Shown in pieces: positions 36,906-43,870 of a DNA stretch of 64,000 nucleotides (its first letter is position 1; every line of letters starts with the position of its first letter). The notes beneath the pieces were generated by a model, which did no database searches, was not told the DNA's origin, and saw only the letters and a list, made by a program, of their open reading frames with translations. This stretch comes from an uncultured Bacteroides sp. Its GTDB lineage: Bacteria > Bacteroidota > Bacteroidia > Bacteroidales > Bacteroidaceae. The translations under genes and the position numbers were made by a program. The stretch is taken from the NCBI GenBank assembly GCA_902388495.1, contig CABMPP010000013.1:1-64000 (forward strand). The letters run 5' to 3'.

Positions 36906-38465
36906 TTACTCTATCTTCCAATCCCCCAGCGTCTTTTTTTCGTTGTCAAAGCAGACTGCCACCTTCACCACCGGCAGTCCGCACAGCGCGAAGCGTTCGG
37001 GATAGTTCTTCAGGTCTATCTGCTGCATGGCGTCATCTGCACTTTTGTCCAGTTTCAACTCAATGATGTACAGGGTAGTACGTGTTCGGAGAACAATGTC
37101 CACCCGTCCGCGGGGCGTACGCACTTCTACATCCGCATAGTAGCCCAACAGCGAGAAGATGATGTAGAACACTTGTTGGTAGTGCTCTTCAGAATGGGCG
37201 TTGTCGCAATAGGGCACGGTGGAAAGAAACTCCTGCAGCAGGCGCAGCATGCCATCCATATCGTCACGGCTCAGGGCGCGGGCCAGGTTTACTACCGTGG
37301 TTGTTGTGGTCAGTGTGTCGTTGGTGATATACGATGGTATCAGGTTACGCATCAGTCCTATGCGCACTTCTTTGTTGGGGATATCAAGCGTATAAATACC
37401 AAATTCACTGTCGTAATTATTTATTGTGATATAGCCGCTTTGATAAAGCAATGGCGTGATGCTGGTCATGCGTTCTGTGGGTGCGTCGAACTCTGCGGAT
37501 ACAGCTTCTACACCGCCTATCTTAGAGGGAGGGACGCCGAACTTATTCAACATTTCTATCAGGTAGGTGGGCGTGCCGCTGCCGAACCAATAAGAGTCTA
37601 TTTTGCCTTTAGCCATGGCATTGAGTAGGCTGAAGGGATTGTATATATCGGGAGATGGCCAAGTAAAATGATAGCCGTCATAATTTTCTTTCAGTTCTGT
37701 CAAAGCCCGATCGCGGGTTACTTTCATTTTCTTTGCCATCAGGTCTATATCATCACCCATCTGTGTCAGTATTTCTTCTTGGGTGATGCCGCAGATCCCT
37801 GCATACGCTTCGTCCATACTGATATTCTCAATATTGTTCAGCTCACTGAAGATGCTGAGTTGCGAGAATTTGGTGATACCCGTCAGGAATACATAGCGCA
37901 GGTAGGGGTCGCAGGCTTTCAAGGGGCTGTAAAAGTTACGCATTATGTTGCGTAGCACAGGCAGATTCCTCTCTTCGTGCATCACGTCAAGCAGCGGCGC
38001 ATCGTATTCGTCAATCAGGACTACCACCCCTTTGCCGGTCTGTTGGCAAGCACACTTTATGAGGGCTGTCAGACGCAGGTTTACATCTACTTGATTATCA
38101 GTTATCTCATATTGGTCCTCATAGTCTTTCAATTGGCTGGCAAGGTAACGGTTCAGCTGTTCACCGTTCATATGCTTGCCCAGGCTCATGTCAAAATGCA
38201 GTACGGGATATTCGGTCCATTCTTTTTCCAAGCTTTCAATGGCAAGGCCTTCAAACAATTCTTTGCGACCTTTGAAATAAGCGTGCAGCGTAGAAACAAG
38301 TAAGGATTTTCCAAAACGGCGGGGACGACTCAAAAACATATATTTGGAGTCGGAGTGTGTCATCCGGTAAACGTATCCCGTCTTGTCGATGTACACGTAA
38401 TTTTTTTCTCTTATTTCGGAAAAGGTCTGTATCCCTATCGGATAAAGTCGTCGTTGTAATTCCAT
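36906..38465 (-). CDS. AAA-ATPase-like / PD-(D/E)XK nuclease superfamily protein
   Basis: A 519-residue protein from the ATG at 38465 (MELQRRLYPIGIQTFSEIRE); the frame to 38516 adds an unlikely leader. The N-terminal AAA-like domain has YVYIDKTGYV and FLSRPRRFGKSLLVST (Walker A-like). VVLIDEYDAPLLD is Walker B, and the C-terminus has a PD-(D/E)XK nuclease fold (GRVDIVLRTRTTLYIIELKL, D...ExK). This family is abundant and often multi-copy in Bacteroides; its role is unknown, with mobile or defence functions proposed. It sits between the VapE module and the flippase and is not expected to take part in capsule synthesis. Confidence 0.88.
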   Translation of the reverse strand: MELQRRLYPIGIQTFSEIREKNYVYIDKTGYVYRMTHSDSKYMFLSRPRRFGKSLLVSTLHAYFKGRKELFEGLAIESLEKEWTEYPVLHFDMSLGKHMNGEQLNRYLASQLKDYEDQYEITDNQVDVNLRLTALIKCACQQTGKGVVVLIDEYDAPLLDVMHEERNLPVLRNIMRNFYSPLKACDPYLRYVFLTGITKFSQLSIFSELNNIENISMDEAYAGICGITQEEILTQMGDDIDLMAKKMKVTRDRALTELKENYDGYHFTWPSPDIYNPFSLLNAMAKGKIDSYWFGSGTPTYLIEMLNKFGVPPSKIGGVEAVSAEFDAPTERMTSITPLLYQSGYITINNYDSEFGIYTLDIPNKEVRIGLMRNLIPSYITNDTLTTTTTVVNLARALSRDDMDGMLRLLQEFLSTVPYCDNAHSEEHYQQVFYIIFSLLGYYADVEVRTPRGRVDIVLRTRTTLYIIELKLDKSADDAMQQIDLKNYPERFALCGLPVVKVAVCFDNEKKTLGDWKIE

Positions 38466-38721
38466 ATTATCTACTTTTTGCACGGTTCGTACAGCTTTCT
38501 TTCTACAAAGAAACAAATTCCTTCCCGTTTTTCCTAATCCCTTCTTCCGTTTTTTTTCTTCGAAATGACACTTGTGTCACCCCTAAAACATAAATACATG
38601 TTACGCGCGCGAGACAAATTATCAATATACACAAACCTGCATGGCTTGTGGATGATAAATATTGGCCTATATGAAGTATTGAAAAAAGGGTGCCACAAGT
38701 GTCACAAGTTTTTGGAGAGGA

Positions 38722-39032
38722 TTATGACTTCAGGACTCCTACGCGGATTCTGTAAGTATCTAAATCACTATCCTGGCAAGCTCTTACCTGTTGCTCGAGC
38801 TCCTCTTTTTCCTTGTCCGTCTTCATCAAAGACCGCCAGAAATTCATTACGGCATGCAGCTGGTTGCCGTTGCAACTCAGCCCTTTTTTAAAAGATTGTA
38901 GGTCTTGGTACTTATCATCGCTTCTCGGGCGATGGTTTCGTTACTCAGGTGCTTGCCGTTTACAAGCTGTTCCCGTTGGAGTTTCCTCAGAAACGCTCCG
39001 AATGCCGGTGCGGCCGGCTCTTTTTTCGTCAT
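38722..39032 (-). CDS. XRE-like helix-turn-helix regulator, interrupted by a -1 frame change
   Basis: The ATG at 39032 opens a 51-residue frame (MTKKEPAAPAFGAFLRKLQR, then LSNETIAREAMISTKTYNLL) that stops at TGA 38877-38879. The -1 frame is open across this point and continues as GLSCNGNQLHAVMNFWRSLM with a charged coiled segment to TAA 38722. Joined, they give about 103 residues in which the XRE-type helix-turn-helix continues naturally across the junction. The junction is the heptamer A-AAA-AAG in the zero frame, followed by a hairpin. It is transcribed divergently from the VapE gene. Either programmed frameshifting or loss of one A explains it. Confidence 0.6.
38859..38889 (-). promoter_or_regulatory. 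Slippery heptamer with adjacent hairpin
   Basis: On the minus strand A-AAA-AAG (38883-38889) lies in the exact zero-frame phase for a -1 slip. It is followed at once by a hairpin (38859-38881): stem GCTG-(A bulge)-GTTGC, loop AACG, returning GCAAC-CAGC. The spacing to the lower stem is shorter than in classic bacterial sites, so the upper stem would have to act. Confidence 0.45.
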
Positions 39033-39075
39033 TTTACGCTGTATTAATGGTTAAAAATAAATAAAAACAATCGGA

Positions 39076-39100
39076 ATCATTTCCATATAGTGGAAACGAT
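39076..39100. promoter_or_regulatory. Dyad operator candidate between divergent regulator and VapE genes
   Basis: Arms ATCATTTCCA and TGGAAACGAT are inverted repeats matching at 9 of 10 positions around a 5-base centre TATAG. The dyad is in the 142-base gap between the XRE-like regulator (minus, start 39032) and the VapE gene (plus, start 39175). This is where an autoregulating phage-type repressor would bind. No standard TAnnTTTG box is evident in the gap. Confidence 0.5.
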
Positions 39101-39174
39101 CCGGCTTGTGTATCTTGATGCTTTTATGTTCCTTCGTACCGCAAATTTGAAAAACCAACTAATTTTTAGAAGAA

Positions 39175-41286
39175 ATGGAAAACCGCAGTATCAGCCTTTT
39201 TAAGGGCTATTCGGACACAGAACCTATAGAAACTTCTCTCGAAGAAGTCGTCAATATCATCAAGTGCGATGCAGCTTTGCGAGACCGCACCGAAAAGCAT
39301 CGCTACTACCTGGAGCAAGATCTGAAGCGGGATGCCGAACGCGAGAAGTCCGGTTGTCCCTGCTTCGCAGTGGCCGTGCATTTCGAGGGTGGCAAGACGC
39401 GTGAGCATGTCCGTGCCTGGACGGGCTATACGCTGGTGGATCTGGACCATATCCCTCCGGAACGGCTGGTCACCATTTGGACGCTGATCTGTGCTGACGA
39501 GCATACGCTCCTGGCATATATCACCATCAGCAGCCACGGCATCCGCGTCATCTGCCGCATTGAGGGCTTGAACGGGCTGGAAGGTGAGAAGGCTTTCCGC
39601 CGTTATGCCAAGTGCTTTAATCTGGTCAATGACTATTATTCCCATTTGGTGGACTTCAAGAGCGACGGGCAGTGCAAGAATGCTACCCGTATCAGTGGGA
39701 TGGCTGCCGATCCTAACGTCTACTACAACCCCGATGCCACGCCCTTTGTGCTGCAAGGAATGAAAAGCGGTTCTCAGCCGCAAGGCACTGATGTCGAAAA
39801 TACCGTGCCGGCCAAACGCAACAAGCGGCTGGAGAAGGCCGTGAAGGCAGCGGAACGATTCTTGGAGGAGGAGGGAGTAGCTTACTGCGAACATCACCAT
39901 AACGAGTACGTGATGCGCATGGGCTATCTGCTCAACCAATATGGCGTGGCGCAAAAGACGGCTGCCGGATGGGCGGTGGAACGCTTCACCGACTACGACG
40001 GGGATGTGGCGGGCGTCATAGGCTCCTGCTACGAGAATGCCGATGAGCACGGCACCCGTTCTTTCAGCCGCAAGGGTGGGCAAGGAGGTGATGACAAGTT
40101 TGCCACCGTGATGGATATTGAGCAGTTCTTCACACAGCAGGCAAAGTTCCGCAAAAATGTGGTGAGTGGCAAGTTCGAAATCCTGATGCCCGAATTCGGG
40201 GAGGACTATATGGAACTGACCGACCGTTATATCAATACGCTGTGGGCTCGTATGAGCAAGGCGTTCGGTATGTTGGTCCGTGCTACGGACATGCGTGCTG
40301 TGCTCGATTCGGAGTACACTCCGCTCTTCAATCCCTTTGAAGAATACCTGAAGAACCTGCCCGTATGGGATGGAACTACGGACGCTATTGCACAGCTGGC
40401 TTCCGGGGTGCACGTGAAGGATGATCAGGATCTCTTCGGGCTTTATTTCAAGAAGTGGCTGGTGGCTGTGATAGCTTCGCTGGTCGACCCTACGGTGGTG
40501 AATCATGAGATTCTGGTATTTGTCGGTAAGCAGGGCATCTACAAGACCACCTGGATGCAGCGCTTGTTGCCTCCCGAGCTGCAACGCTATTTCTATGTAA
40601 AGAGCAACAGTCAGCACATTAAGAAGGACGATCTCTTTACCCTCACCGAGTTTGCACTGGTGTGTCTCGAAGAGTTGGAGGAAATGACTCCCGCCCAGGT
40701 GGGCCAGTTGAAGGCTATCACCAGCATGAATATGGTGAACGAGCGTGCGTTTTACGGGCACTTCAAGGAGAGCCGTCCGCACGTTGCCAGCTTCTGCGGC
40801 ACGACCAACAATAGCACTTTCCTCAATGACCTCAGTGGCAACCGCCGTTGGCTCCCCTTCGAGGTGGAGGCCATCGACAGTCCTTTCGACTTTCCCATAG
40901 ACTACACCGGAGTATATGCGCAAGGCTATGCCCTCTGGAAGAGTGGCTTTCATTACTGGTTTGATCCGAAGGAGATTGAGGTTGTGAATCTTCATAATCG
41001 TTTCTTTGAAGTGCCGTGCCTGGAGCGCGAACTGGTGCAGGTGTATTATCGCCGTCCCCTGCCGGGCGAGGAATGTATATTCTTGACGAACGCTCAGATC
41101 TTGAGTCATATCAATGCAGGTATCCGTCAGACTCTGAGTCCTACGCGCCTCGGCCTGGTGATGAAGCAGGAGGGGTATGAGGCTGTTCGTTCCGGTGGGC
41201 ACCGCGGCTATAGGGTGATTGAACTGAAAGGAGATGAAATCTACCGTAACCAGTGTGCCATGGCCCGATATACTGCGCAGCCTTAA
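39175..41286 (+). CDS. BT4734-like / VapE-type primase-helicase protein
   Basis: A 703-residue protein with an N-terminal BT4734/VirE-N-like domain (about 1-290, with HGIRVICRIEGL) and a C-terminal VapE-family P-loop domain. The Walker A is GKQGIYKTT (451-459, K457); Walker B-like is LVCLEELEEM; GTTNNSTFLND and NRRWLPFEVE are the downstream VapE motifs. VapE proteins occur in phage satellites and pathogenicity islands as replication helicases. It leads a plus-strand module inside a minus-strand capsule locus. This protein is common next to Bacteroides capsule loci; its function is unknown. A long minus-strand frame over this gene is an antisense shadow. Confidence 0.88.
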   Translation: MENRSISLFKGYSDTEPIETSLEEVVNIIKCDAALRDRTEKHRYYLEQDLKRDAEREKSGCPCFAVAVHFEGGKTREHVRAWTGYTLVDLDHIPPERLVTIWTLICADEHTLLAYITISSHGIRVICRIEGLNGLEGEKAFRRYAKCFNLVNDYYSHLVDFKSDGQCKNATRISGMAADPNVYYNPDATPFVLQGMKSGSQPQGTDVENTVPAKRNKRLEKAVKAAERFLEEEGVAYCEHHHNEYVMRMGYLLNQYGVAQKTAAGWAVERFTDYDGDVAGVIGSCYENADEHGTRSFSRKGGQGGDDKFATVMDIEQFFTQQAKFRKNVVSGKFEILMPEFGEDYMELTDRYINTLWARMSKAFGMLVRATDMRAVLDSEYTPLFNPFEEYLKNLPVWDGTTDAIAQLASGVHVKDDQDLFGLYFKKWLVAVIASLVDPTVVNHEILVFVGKQGIYKTTWMQRLLPPELQRYFYVKSNSQHIKKDDLFTLTEFALVCLEELEEMTPAQVGQLKAITSMNMVNERAFYGHFKESRPHVASFCGTTNNSTFLNDLSGNRRWLPFEVEAIDSPFDFPIDYTGVYAQGYALWKSGFHYWFDPKEIEVVNLHNRFFEVPCLERELVQVYYRRPLPGEECIFLTNAQILSHINAGIRQTLSPTRLGLVMKQEGYEAVRSGGHRGYRVIELKGDEIYRNQCAMARYTAQP

Positions 41287-41300
41287 CTGTTGCCTTGCGA

Positions 41301-41330
41301 TCCTATAAGCGTTAGCTTGCGCTTATAGGA
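41301..41330. terminator. Hairpin between convergent VapE and DUF4248 genes
   Basis: An 11-bp stem, TCCTATAAGCG with CGCTTATAGGA (41301-41311 and 41320-41330) and 8-base loop, lies in the 52-base gap between converging genes. No real T run follows on either strand, so termination is inferred from position. Confidence 0.55.
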
Positions 41331-41338
41331 GTGTTGCT

Positions 41339-41590
41339 TCACGGTCTGCCCAGATATCTGAATATCAGTTCTACCTGCATGGATGTGAAGATTTTCTGTG
41401 TGCCTCGATATCCGGTCTGCAACAAGGCTTCATTGAGCTGCAGGTTCAGTTTCAGCCATTTGGACAGGCGGTTGAGGGCAGAGGCGGACGAGATGTTCGG
41501 TGCGTATGCTTCTGCCAGTTCGCGTTTATAATATGGCCGGACGGGCCACGCTTCAATCTCAGTTTCTCCGTTTTCGCTGATGGCTTTCAT
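41339..41590 (-). CDS. DUF4248-family protein
   Basis: An 83-residue protein with the DUF4248 pattern: VRPYYKRELAEAY, then a central helix ALNRLSKWLK, and the end QKIFTSMQVELIFRYLGRP. The fold looks like a small helix-turn-helix and a DNA-binding or excisionase-like role is possible, but the family has no known function. It faces the VapE gene and is divergent from the HU-like gene. A near-consensus TACATTTA lies upstream on the minus strand. Confidence 0.85.
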   Translation of the reverse strand: MKAISENGETEIEAWPVRPYYKRELAEAYAPNISSASALNRLSKWLKLNLQLNEALLQTGYRGTQKIFTSMQVELIFRYLGRP

Positions 41591-41744
41591 AAGTGTCTTT
41601 TTAGTTGGTTATTATACTGTAAATGTACGGAATTTTTTCCGCATAACCATCTCCGGAAACGGATATATCTTATCTAATCTCACATAATCTCATACCATTT
41701 TATCTCATCCCACCGCATTGCATTTTCCGCTTCTGCCGGCATAT

Positions 41745-41752
41745 TATCTTTG
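41745..41752 (+). promoter_or_regulatory. Bacteroides -7 promoter box (TATCTTTG)
   Basis: TATCTTTG lies 51 bases before the HU-like ATG and matches TAnnTTTG; the -33 region is weak. It probably drives the HU-like, smalltalk and amidase genes. The gap 41591-41803 contains nothing else recognisable. Confidence 0.65.
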
Positions 41753-41803
41753 TTTCGTTATTAATAACAGATCACTTAGTATTAATCATTAAACACTATT
41801 AAG

Positions 41804-42358
41804 ATGCCATTAAATTACAGCGTTGCAATGATGGGCAATCCCATCAATCAGGATGAACCTAAAAAGGCGTATGCCAAGTCGCAAATCTCCGAGGAATTGA
41901 CCCTGAAGGAACTTTCGCGCCTGGTAGCCTCGCAGACTACCGTAAGCCGTGCCGATGTGAGCGCGGTACTCATTTCTACTGTAGACAACTTGTTCGACGG
42001 CCTGCGTGCCGGGAAGCAGGTGGACTTTGGCGAGCTGGGCAAGTTCCGTCTCCAGATAACCAGCAATGGTGCGGAGTCGGCGGAAAAGTTCACTGCCAAT
42101 AACATTACGGGAGTAAATATTCAGTTTGTGCCCGGAGAGGACTTGAAGAACCTCTTTGCGGGTATGGAATTTACTCCGGTGCCTACCCGTGCCGCCATGC
42201 GTGCTGTGCTCAGGGCGCAGAAGTTGGGGCAGACCACTGTCGATATTTCCAAAGGCTCCACTTCGGGAGGTGGCAACAACCCCGGTGGCAATCCGGACAG
42301 CGGCAATCCGGACGGCGGCGGATCGGATGGAGACCAGAGCGAAAATCCACTCGGATGA
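41804..42358 (+). CDS. HU/IHF-like DNA-binding protein with disordered tail
   Basis: A 184-residue protein. About residues 20-130 resemble the Bacteroidetes HU-like family (ELTLKELSRLVASQT, VDFGELGKFRLQITSNG). The last 30 residues are a low-complexity Gly/Asn/Asp/Ser tail. It is larger than housekeeping HU (about 90 residues) and lacks an obvious long beta-arm, as is usual for this capsule-associated subgroup. It should bind DNA, but no target is known. It heads a unit with smalltalk and the amidase. Confidence 0.88.
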   Translation: MPLNYSVAMMGNPINQDEPKKAYAKSQISEELTLKELSRLVASQTTVSRADVSAVLISTVDNLFDGLRAGKQVDFGELGKFRLQITSNGAESAEKFTANNITGVNIQFVPGEDLKNLFAGMEFTPVPTRAAMRAVLRAQKLGQTTVDISKGSTSGGGNNPGGNPDSGNPDGGGSDGDQSENPLG

Positions 42359-42450
42359 TCAGCTTCCGTGAAATCCGTGTAATCCGTGCCTAAAATTATC
42401 CGCAGAATTCCCATTTATAAATCAATTGTCAAATTTTTAATTTCAGAATT

Positions 42451-42558
42451 ATGAAAGAAAAATCGTCTTCCAAGTGGGGAATTATCCTCAAAGTGATTGT
42501 TACCGTGGCCACTGCATTGGCCGGAGTGTTCGGCCTGAGTTCCTGCATCAATCGTTAG
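42451..42558 (+). CDS. Smalltalk protein
   Basis: A 35-residue protein of the family named smalltalk in Bacteroidales genomes. It has a positively charged start (MKEKSSSKWG), one hydrophobic segment (about 10-30) and a late SSC that may be a lipobox-like or anchoring element (GLSSCINR). It ends 4 bases before the amidase ATG. The pairing with an amidase invites comparison with a small membrane partner such as a holin, but this is inference only. Confidence 0.85.
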   Translation: MKEKSSSKWGIILKVIVTVATALAGVFGLSSCINR

Positions 42559-42562
42559 CCGG

Positions 42563-43006
42563 ATGAAGTCAGGCAGTTTCTATCAGAACTATCGGGAGGT
42601 GAACCTCCTGGTAGTTCATTGCAGTGCTACGCGTTGCGACCGTCAATTTTCCGTGGCAGCGCTTCGTCGCAGCCATCTGGCACGGGGCTTTGCCGATATC
42701 GGTTATCATTTCTACATCACCCGTGACGGAGAGGTGCACATTTGCCGTCCCGCCCATCAGATTGGTGCCCATGCCACCGGCTGGAATGACAAAAGCCTCG
42801 GCATCTGTTATGAAGGCGGACTCGACGAAAAGGGGCGTCCGGCCGATACGCGCACTTATGCGCAGAGGTGCGCCTTGCTCGACTTGCTCCGGCAGTTGAA
42901 GAAGGATTATCCCGATGCCCGTATCCTGGGGCATTGCCAGCTCAGTGCGTCCGTTCATAAGGCTTGTCCTTGCTTTGATGCAAAGGGGGAGTATGGGGAG
43001 TTATGA
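42563..43006 (+). CDS. N-acetylmuramoyl-L-alanine amidase (T7-lysozyme-like)
   Basis: A 147-residue single-domain amidase_2 protein. VVHCSATR (first zinc histidine), DIGYHFYITRDGEVHICRP, GHCQLSAS (second histidine) and ACPCFDAKGEY (zinc cysteine region) match phage-type amidases. It should cleave the amide bond between muramic acid and the stem peptide. There is no signal peptide, as in phage endolysins that need a membrane partner, and the smalltalk gene is directly upstream. It converges on upxY with a 22-base gap. Confidence 0.92.
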   Translation: MKSGSFYQNYREVNLLVVHCSATRCDRQFSVAALRRSHLARGFADIGYHFYITRDGEVHICRPAHQIGAHATGWNDKSLGICYEGGLDEKGRPADTRTYAQRCALLDLLRQLKKDYPDARILGHCQLSASVHKACPCFDAKGEYGEL

Positions 43007-43039
43007 GTTATAAGTTATGAGTTATTGGTTATAACTTTT
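43006..43039 (+). terminator. Weak hairpin after the amidase gene
   Basis: AGTTATAA (43006-43013) pairs with TTATAACT (43029-43036) and is followed by TTT. It overlaps the upxY stop. The stem is AT-only, so this is a weak candidate. Confidence 0.35.
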
Positions 43040-43559
43040 CTACGAAGCCTACGGGCATATCTACATGTGCGCAGCCCAGCATATCCAGCCGGACTGCCAC
43101 TTTACTTTTCCCGCCTATTGTCACCAGCTCACCTTCCAGGCCTGCGAGCGGCCCTTTTATTACTTTCACCGCATCGCCCGGCGCCAAGGGGGTGCTGCAT
43201 ATCTCCACTGCTTCGGGGCTGTAGTCCAGCATGAACCGGAAGCGATTCATTTGCTCCTCCGGGATGATGGCGGGATGACTTTCGCCACGTAGTACCATGT
43301 AGCGGCTTACGGCTTGCAGTGTCAGTGGCAATGAGCGTTCTCCCGGAGCGACATGTACGAATATCATCATTGGAATCACCAGCCGGTCTATCTTTTTGCG
43401 CCGGTCGCTCCATTGTCGGATTTCGGTTTGCACGGGCAAGTAACATTCCACGCCCATAGCAGTCAGCCGTTCGGCCGTCTTCTTTTCGAGGCAGGATTGC
43501 ACATAGGCCACCAGCCATTGGCGGTGGGAAATGGCAGGGGTTGTATCAGTATGGTTCAT
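43029..43559 (-). CDS. upxY: UpxY-type NusG-like transcription antiterminator
   Basis: A 176-residue NusG paralogue. The NGN domain spans about 13-110 (QWLVAYVQSCLEKKTAERL, CYLPVQTEIRQWSDRRKKID, VIPMMIFVHV) and a KOW motif lies at about 127-150 (GDAVKVIKGPLAGLEGELV). UpxY proteins of Bacteroides fragilis prevent premature termination in the leader of their own capsule operon. A strong terminator lies 17 bases upstream of this ATG, consistent with such control. Unusually it follows wzc rather than starting the operon, and no upxZ gene is recognisable in the window. Confidence 0.9.
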   Translation of the reverse strand: MNHTDTTPAISHRQWLVAYVQSCLEKKTAERLTAMGVECYLPVQTEIRQWSDRRKKIDRLVIPMMIFVHVAPGERSLPLTLQAVSRYMVLRGESHPAIIPEEQMNRFRFMLDYSPEAVEICSTPLAPGDAVKVIKGPLAGLEGELVTIGGKSKVAVRLDMLGCAHVDMPVGFVEKL

Positions 43560-43576
43560 TCTAATCTTTTCAGGTT

Positions 43577-43622
43577 AAAAAAAGTGTGTCCCGGCCACAG
43601 CGCTCTGCACGCCGGAACACAC
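43577..43622 (-). terminator. Intrinsic terminator in the upxY leader (attenuator candidate)
   Basis: On the minus strand a 12-bp stem (GTGTGTTCCGGC with GCCGGGACACAC, one G-U pair; arms 43611-43622 and 43584-43595), with an inner CAG/CTG mini-stem, is followed by seven Ts. It ends 17 bases before the upxY ATG, so upxY and everything after it need read-through or antitermination. Confidence 0.9.
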
Positions 43623-43705
43623 AGCAAACAAACGATATAAGCCCGGGGTACAAAGCATAGCAATGTACTTAAGGGGGAACCCGAACTTATGGGGAACTAT
43701 TAAAC

Positions 43706-43767
43706 GAAGTAATTTTTGTATCATGGATAGCTGAGGTCCGGGCGCGCTACGCGGTCGCCTGTCACAT
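43706..43767 (-). promoter_or_regulatory. Two-part leader element in the upxY leader
   Basis: On the minus strand a 23-base block (43745-43767, GGCGACCGCGTAGCG inside) is followed 25 bases later by the 14-base block ACAAAAATTACTTC (43706-43719). Both recur before wecG at 15264-15310. Here the pair lies between the end of wzc and the upxY attenuator, where a UpxY recruitment or leader RNA signal would be expected. No TAnnTTTG box is visible on this strand in 43623-43856. Confidence 0.55.
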
Positions 43768-43836
43768 TTTGTGAGGACGAAAGAAACGAATTTAAAATTA
43801 AAAGTTAAAATTTAAAAATTTAAAGTTATGACTCGG

Positions 43837-43870
43837 CAACTATCAACTATCAATTGTCAATTGTCAATTA
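43837..43870. repeat. AT-rich ACTATCAA/TTGTCAATT short repeat
   Basis: Tandem-like ACTATCAA and TTGTCAATT units. On the minus strand they supply the last codons (VIDN) and stop of wzc. Similar strings occur at 55582-55614 and around 168-200. Confidence 0.5.

Noticed and set aside
36843..37628. 261-codon plus-strand frame
   Set aside because: Antisense to the AAA/PD-DExK gene; low-complexity His/Gln-rich product without a start context.
38565..38891. 108-codon plus-strand frame
   Set aside because: It overlaps the helix-turn-helix regulator on the other strand, which has better coding character despite its frame change.
39166..41202. 678-codon open frame on the minus strand
   Set aside because: It covers the VapE gene antisense; the plus-strand frame has clear VapE motifs, and the minus product is His/Leu/Gln-rich with no domain.
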